From contig JASHVI010000140.1 in the NCBI GenBank assembly GCA_030039525.1, positions 1 through 15,908 on the forward strand: 15,908 bases of DNA, read 5' to 3'. A program made the position numbers and the translations under genes. Below the pieces are notes generated by a model that saw nothing but the letters and a program-made list of their open reading frames with translations, did not search any database and was not told the origin of the DNA. The stretch's first letter is position 1. Each line of letters starts with the position of its first letter. This document shows positions 12,841-15,908 of the stretch, piece by piece. The stretch comes from Thermoplasmata archaeon (GTDB lineage: Archaea; Thermoplasmatota; Thermoplasmata; Lutacidiplasmatales; UBA184).

Positions 12841-13473
12841 GTGGCGCGCGGGACGATGCTCATGAGCGGCGGCATCGACTCGCCGGTCGCGCTCGACCGC
12901 CTGCTCCGGCAGGGCCACGACCTTCTCGCCGTCCACCTCGACAACCGGCCGTTCACCGACGAGACCCCGCTCGCGAAGGTCGTCGACCACCTCGAGGTTC
13001 TCTCGAAGCGACACGGACGCCGGATCCCGCTCTACGTCCTCCCGCACGGCCCGACGCAGATCGCCCTGATGCGGGGGACCGACCGCCACGTCGGCTGCGT
13101 GCTGTGCCGCCGGTTCATGTGGCGGACGGCCGAGCGGATCGCGGAGCGGGAGGGCGCGAGCTTCCTCGCGACCGGCGAGTCGCTCGGGCAGGTCGCCTCG
13201 CAGACGCTCACGAACATGCGCTCGGCGACGGCGGCGGTCCGGCTCCCGATCGTCCGGCCCCTGATCGGGTTCGACAAGATCGAGATCGAGCGCGACGCGA
13301 AAGCGATCGGGACCTACGAGATCTCGACGCGGCCCGGTCTCTGCTGCCAGGCGGTCCCGGATCGCCCGGCGACGCGGAGCTCGCTCGTCCAGATCCTGCG
13401 GGAGGAGGAGCGCATCGACGTCGACGAGATCGTGGAGCGCTGCCTCCGGCAGGCCACGCTGTATCCGGCGTAG
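12841..13473 (+). CDS. ThiI-type PP-loop sulfurtransferase without THUMP domain
   Basis: Matches the adenylating C-terminal (AANH / PP-loop) domain of ThiI, which activates tRNA U8 for 4-thiouridine formation. The PP-loop is SGGIDSPVA (9-17). CVLCRRFMWRTAERIAE supplies C86 and C89, ATGESLGQVASQTLTN is the family's central signature, and ISTRPGLCCQAVP supplies C168-C169. In archaeal ThiI, cysteines in these areas are reported to hold an Fe-S cluster. At 210 aa it lacks the N-terminal ferredoxin-like and THUMP tRNA-binding domains, and nothing upstream in frame restores them. The GTG start fits the box 27 bases upstream. The next gene starts 16 bases downstream, so the two form an operon. It could act on tRNA with a separate binding partner, or on another substrate. 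Confidence 0.88.
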   Translation: MARGTMLMSGGIDSPVALDRLLRQGHDLLAVHLDNRPFTDETPLAKVVDHLEVLSKRHGRRIPLYVLPHGPTQIALMRGTDRHVGCVLCRRFMWRTAERIAEREGASFLATGESLGQVASQTLTNMRSATAAVRLPIVRPLIGFDKIEIERDAKAIGTYEISTRPGLCCQAVPDRPATRSSLVQILREEERIDVDEIVERCLRQATLYPA

Positions 13474-13489
13474 GGGGCCCGGGCGGGCC

Positions 13490-13789
13490 GTGGCGTACGA
13501 GCGCCTTAGACTCTGCACCGGGCGCGCCGCCTTCGAGGCGATCCCGACCCCGAAGCTGGCCCTCGACCTCGGGGCGGCCCGTCGGCGCATCGAGGCGGAG
13601 GGGATCGAGGTCGTGGACGCCCGCGTGATGCTGATCTTCCGCCTCGAGGCGGAGGTGACCCTCGGCCGCGACGGTCGGGTGCTCATCAAGACCTCCGACC
13701 CGTTCCTCGCCGACGCCGCCTTCCATCGGCTCGACCGTCTGCTCGGGCTGTCGGCGGAGCGACCCCCCGGGGCCCCGGGAGGGAGTTAA
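13490..13789 (+). CDS. Small hypothetical protein downstream of the ThiI-like gene
   Basis: A 99-residue protein, start GTG 13490 (MAYERLRLCTG). Conserved-looking elements are IPTPKLALDLGAARRRIE, VVDARVMLIFRLEAEVTLG and GRDGRVLIKTSDPFLADAAF. These suggest helix, strand, hairpin and helix in a small alpha/beta fold. I do not recognise the family. It is close behind the ThiI-like gene and probably co-transcribed, so a sulfur-transfer or tRNA-binding accessory role is possible but unproven. Its TAA stop is embedded in the promoter box of the thiolase gene. Confidence 0.8.
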   Translation: MAYERLRLCTGRAAFEAIPTPKLALDLGAARRRIEAEGIEVVDARVMLIFRLEAEVTLGRDGRVLIKTSDPFLADAAFHRLDRLLGLSAERPPGAPGGS

Positions 13790-13790
13790 G
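13785..13790 (+). promoter_or_regulatory. Putative TATA box of the thiolase operon, overlapping a stop codon
   Basis: GTTAAG, centred about 30 bases before the ATG at 13818. The TAA (13787-13789) is the stop codon of the preceding small gene. Confidence 0.45.
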
Positions 13791-13817
13791 CGGGCTCCGG
13801 CCCTTCGCACACCGCCG

Positions 13818-14972
13818 ATGCGCGAGACCTGGGTGGCCGGCGCGGCCTCGGGCCGGTTCGGCCGGCTCTCTGAGACGGGGCGGGAGGCCGGCACGCGCGT
13901 CGCCCTCGAGGCGATCGAGTCGGCCGGCCTCGCGCCCAAGGACATCGACCTCACGGTCGTCTCGAACTGCTTCGGGATCGCCGAGCGCCAGGCCCACGTC
14001 GGTCCCCTCCTCAACACCGGGCTCGGGATCCCGGAGGTCCCCTCCCTCACCGTCGAGTCGGCCTGCTCGAGCTCCTCGGCCGGGCTCCACGAGGCGTACG
14101 TGCATGTCGCCGGCGGGTTCGCCGACGCGGCGCTCGTGGTCGGCTTCGAGCGGCTGAGCCACCTCGACACCCTCCAGGCGACGAGCTACTTCGCGATGGG
14201 GGCCGACTACCCGTTCGAGACCCGGAACGGGGCGACGTTCCCGGGCCTCTACGCGACGCTCGCCCGGGCCCACGCGGAGCGCTTCGGCACCGGCCCGAAG
14301 GAGCTCGGTGCGGTGGCGATCAAGAACCACGCGAACGGGGCCCGGAACCCGCACGCCCACTTCCAGAAGGAGATCAGCGAGTCGACCTACCTCGGCTCGC
14401 CGATGATCGCCTCCCCGCTCCGGCTCTACGATTGCTGCCCCTTCTCCGACGGGGCCGCGGCGCTTGTCGTCGTCGCGCGCGAGGCCCACGGCGACGGACC
14501 CCGCGAGCCGCTGGTCGTGCGGGCGAGCGTCCGGTCCGGCTCGATCGCCGACCTGCAGGACCGTCCGGAGCTCACGGGCCTTCCCGCGACGCGGCTCGCG
14601 GGACGCCGGGCCTTCCAGGCCGCCGGTATCGGGCCCGGCGACCTCGACCTCCTGGAGGTCCACGACTGCTTCACCATCGCCGAGCTGCTCGCGCTCGAGG
14701 ACCTCGGGGTCTACACGCCGGGCCGCGCCGGCCGGGCGGAGGTCGAGGGGGAGACCGCCCGCGACGCCCGGGTCCCGGTGAACCCCTCCGGCGGCCTCAA
14801 GGCGAAGGGCCACCCCGTCAGCGCGACCGGCGCCAGCCAGGTCGCGGAGATCTTCGAGCAGTTCAACGGGACGGCCGGGGGTCGCCAGGTCCCCCACCCG
14901 GAGTGGGCCCTCGCCCACAACGTCGGCGCGACCGGCGGCTCCTGCACCGTCCACATCTTCGGGCACCGGTGA
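13818..14972 (+). CDS. Thiolase-family acyl-CoA acetyltransferase
   Basis: A thiolase of the archaeal / SCP2-like type, expected to make or cleave 3-ketoacyl-CoA, for example acetoacetyl-CoA from two acetyl-CoA. The nucleophile is C83 in VESACSSSSAGL. H282 lies in EVHDCFTIAE, H332 in GGLKAKGHPVSATG, and C376 in GGSCTVHI. Length is 384 aa, normal. Its stop overlaps the start of the DUF35 gene (GTGA, 14969-14972), the arrangement typical of archaeal thiolase/DUF35 pairs that form a complex. In the mevalonate pathway an HMG-CoA synthase usually completes the complex; here an acyl-CoA ligase follows instead, so degradation or another acyl-CoA route is as likely. Confidence 0.93.
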   Translation: MRETWVAGAASGRFGRLSETGREAGTRVALEAIESAGLAPKDIDLTVVSNCFGIAERQAHVGPLLNTGLGIPEVPSLTVESACSSSSAGLHEAYVHVAGGFADAALVVGFERLSHLDTLQATSYFAMGADYPFETRNGATFPGLYATLARAHAERFGTGPKELGAVAIKNHANGARNPHAHFQKEISESTYLGSPMIASPLRLYDCCPFSDGAAALVVVAREAHGDGPREPLVVRASVRSGSIADLQDRPELTGLPATRLAGRRAFQAAGIGPGDLDLLEVHDCFTIAELLALEDLGVYTPGRAGRAEVEGETARDARVPVNPSGGLKAKGHPVSATGASQVAEIFEQFNGTAGGRQVPHPEWALAHNVGATGGSCTVHIFGHR

Positions 14973-15382
14973 GCGACGGGGGCGGACCGGGGGAAGCCGC
15001 CTCCTCCATCGAGGGCCTCCGGGCCGGGTTCGAGGAGACGGGGCGCCTCCGGGGGTTCCGGAGCGCCTGCGGCTTCGTCACGGCGATCTGGGGTCTCCGG
15101 TGCCCGCAGTGCGGCGACCGGCTCGAGCCGGCGTCGCTCGCCTCGACCGGCCGGATCCTCTCCTTCACGGTCCAGACCGTGCCCTCGGACGAGTTCCTGA
15201 ACGACGCGCCGTACGCGTACGTCGTCGTGGAGCTGGACGGCGGGGGCCGGGTCACCGGGTGGATGCCCGGGGTGCGGGGCGACGACGAGATCGCGCTCGG
15301 GGCCCGGGTCCGGGCCCGGTCCTCCTACAAGCCCGGGGTCCAGTTCGAGCCGGCCGGGGACGACGGGGGCCGGGGAGCCTAG
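14969..15382 (+). CDS. DUF35 OB-fold protein with reduced zinc ribbon (thiolase partner)
   Basis: Acyl-CoA-binding OB-fold proteins of this family bridge thiolase and partner enzymes. The rubredoxin-like zinc ribbon comes first. Only C34, C45 and C48 (CPQC) are seen, where four cysteines in two CxxC pairs are normal, so metal binding may be weak or lost. The OB domain follows: GRILSFTVQTVPSDEF, APYAYVVVELDGGGRVTGWM and GARVRARSSYKPG. Length is 137 aa, usual for the family. The GTG start overlaps the thiolase stop by four bases, and the acyl-CoA ligase ATG follows its stop after three bases, so all three are probably one operon. Confidence 0.88.
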   Translation: MSDGGGPGEAASSIEGLRAGFEETGRLRGFRSACGFVTAIWGLRCPQCGDRLEPASLASTGRILSFTVQTVPSDEFLNDAPYAYVVVELDGGGRVTGWMPGVRGDDEIALGARVRARSSYKPGVQFEPAGDDGGRGA

Positions 15383-15385
15383 CGG

Positions 15386-15908
15386 ATGTCGGCTCCGGCC
15401 CCCGGCGATCGGCCGTGGATCGCCCGGTACCCGGGGTACGTCCCCCGCGTCCTCGAGATCCCGCGGGCCCGGCTCCCGGATCTCCTCGAGGAGGCGGCCG
15501 GGCGGTGGCCGGACCGGACGGCCCTCGTCCACTACGGCTGGAAGCTGAGCTACCGGGGGCTGCTCGCGCAGGCCGATCGGTTCGCCGGCGCGCTCCGGCG
15601 GGAGGGGCTCGGGACGGGGAGCCGGGTCGCGCTCCTCCTCCCGAACCATCCGGTCTACCCGATCGCGTTCTTCGGGGCGCTCCGCGCGGGCGCCTCGATC
15701 GTCCCGGTGAGCCCGCTGTACGTCGGGGACGACCTCGTGCAGGTCCTCTCGGACAGCCGCCCCGAGGCCCTTGTCACGCTCGACTTCCTCTACCCGGTCT
15801 ACGCGAGGGTGCGGGACCGGGCCCCCGTGCCGCGGGTGTACGTCGCGCGGATGCGCTCGTTCTTCCCCGTCCTCCAGCGCCCGTTCGTCAACCTCGTCCT
15901 GCGGCGTC
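15386..15908 (+). CDS. Acyl-CoA ligase / AMP-forming synthetase, N-terminal part
   Basis: The first 174 residues of an ANL-superfamily adenylating enzyme, cut by the window edge. Recognisable segments are RPWIARYPGYVPRVLEIP (the start typical of archaeal long-chain acyl-CoA ligases), LLEEAAGRWPDRTALVHYGWKLSY, FAGALRREGLGTGSRVALLLPNHP and FFGALRAGASIVPVSPLY. The adenylation motifs lie beyond the window. ATG 15386 is 3 bases after the DUF35 stop and has GGGGAG (15372-15377) just upstream. The likely role is to activate fatty or branched acids as CoA thioesters for the neighbouring thiolase/DUF35 pair. Confidence 0.92.
   Translation, partial: MSAPAPGDRPWIARYPGYVPRVLEIPRARLPDLLEEAAGRWPDRTALVHYGWKLSYRGLLAQADRFAGALRREGLGTGSRVALLLPNHPVYPIAFFGALRAGASIVPVSPLYVGDDLVQVLSDSRPEALVTLDFLYPVYARVRDRAPVPRVYVARMRSFFPVLQRPFVNLVLRR

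Noticed and set aside
13686..14966. A minus-strand open frame opposite the thiolase gene
   Set aside because: Antisense shadow of a well-supported thiolase.
1..15908. CRISPR arrays, insertion sequences, integrases, attachment sites or toxin-antitoxin pairs
   Set aside because: No regularly spaced repeats, terminal inverted repeats, transposase or recombinase motifs were seen; gene content looks like core chromosome.

Overview
The window reads as chromosomal DNA from a very GC-rich archaeon (roughly 70% G+C by eye). The archaeal assignment rests on a TATA-binding protein, an Orc1/Cdc6 initiator, an archaeal-type class I CCA-adding enzyme and a thiolase/DUF35 pair. AT-rich boxes also stand about 25-30 bases upstream of many start codons, the spacing expected of leaderless archaeal transcripts. 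A Thermoplasmatota-like lineage is a reasonable guess but cannot be proved from this sequence. Starts are often GTG, with one TTG. Gene spacing is tight, and many long open frames on opposite strands are GC-driven shadows.

Layout, left half. The window opens with the last codons of a plus-strand gene, then a minus-strand nitroreductase-like flavoprotein, a plus-strand VOC/glyoxalase-fold protein, a minus-strand radical SAM enzyme of the AmmeMemoRadiSam type, and the plus-strand CCA-adding enzyme. The CCA-adding gene runs convergently into a two-gene minus-strand unit, lipA followed by a three-helix membrane protein. Further right on the minus strand come orc1/cdc6 and an apparent operon reading TBP, TatD-like hydrolase, thymidylate kinase. 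This is a compact group of replication, transcription and nucleotide genes.

Middle. Right of the TBP gene lies a 358-base gap with no convincing reading frame. It holds back-to-back TATA boxes, at least four strong hairpins, a long-range 8-bp stem and a T4 run. This is the best candidate for an unrecognised element here: a structured non-coding RNA transcribed away from TBP. It is followed by a short pyruvate-kinase-like gene lacking the usual C-terminal domain.

Right half. The minus strand carries two unrecognised proteins, a tiny coiled-coil protein translationally coupled to a CoA-pyrophosphatase-like Nudix hydrolase, and an alpha/beta hydrolase. A divergent promoter pair separates the hydrolase from the plus strand. 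The plus strand has a ThiI-type PP-loop sulfurtransferase without a THUMP domain, a small unrecognised partner, and then a thiolase / DUF35 / acyl-CoA ligase operon cut by the window edge. The last three probably act together on acyl-CoA substrates.

No tRNA, rRNA, CRISPR array, insertion sequence or integrase was found.
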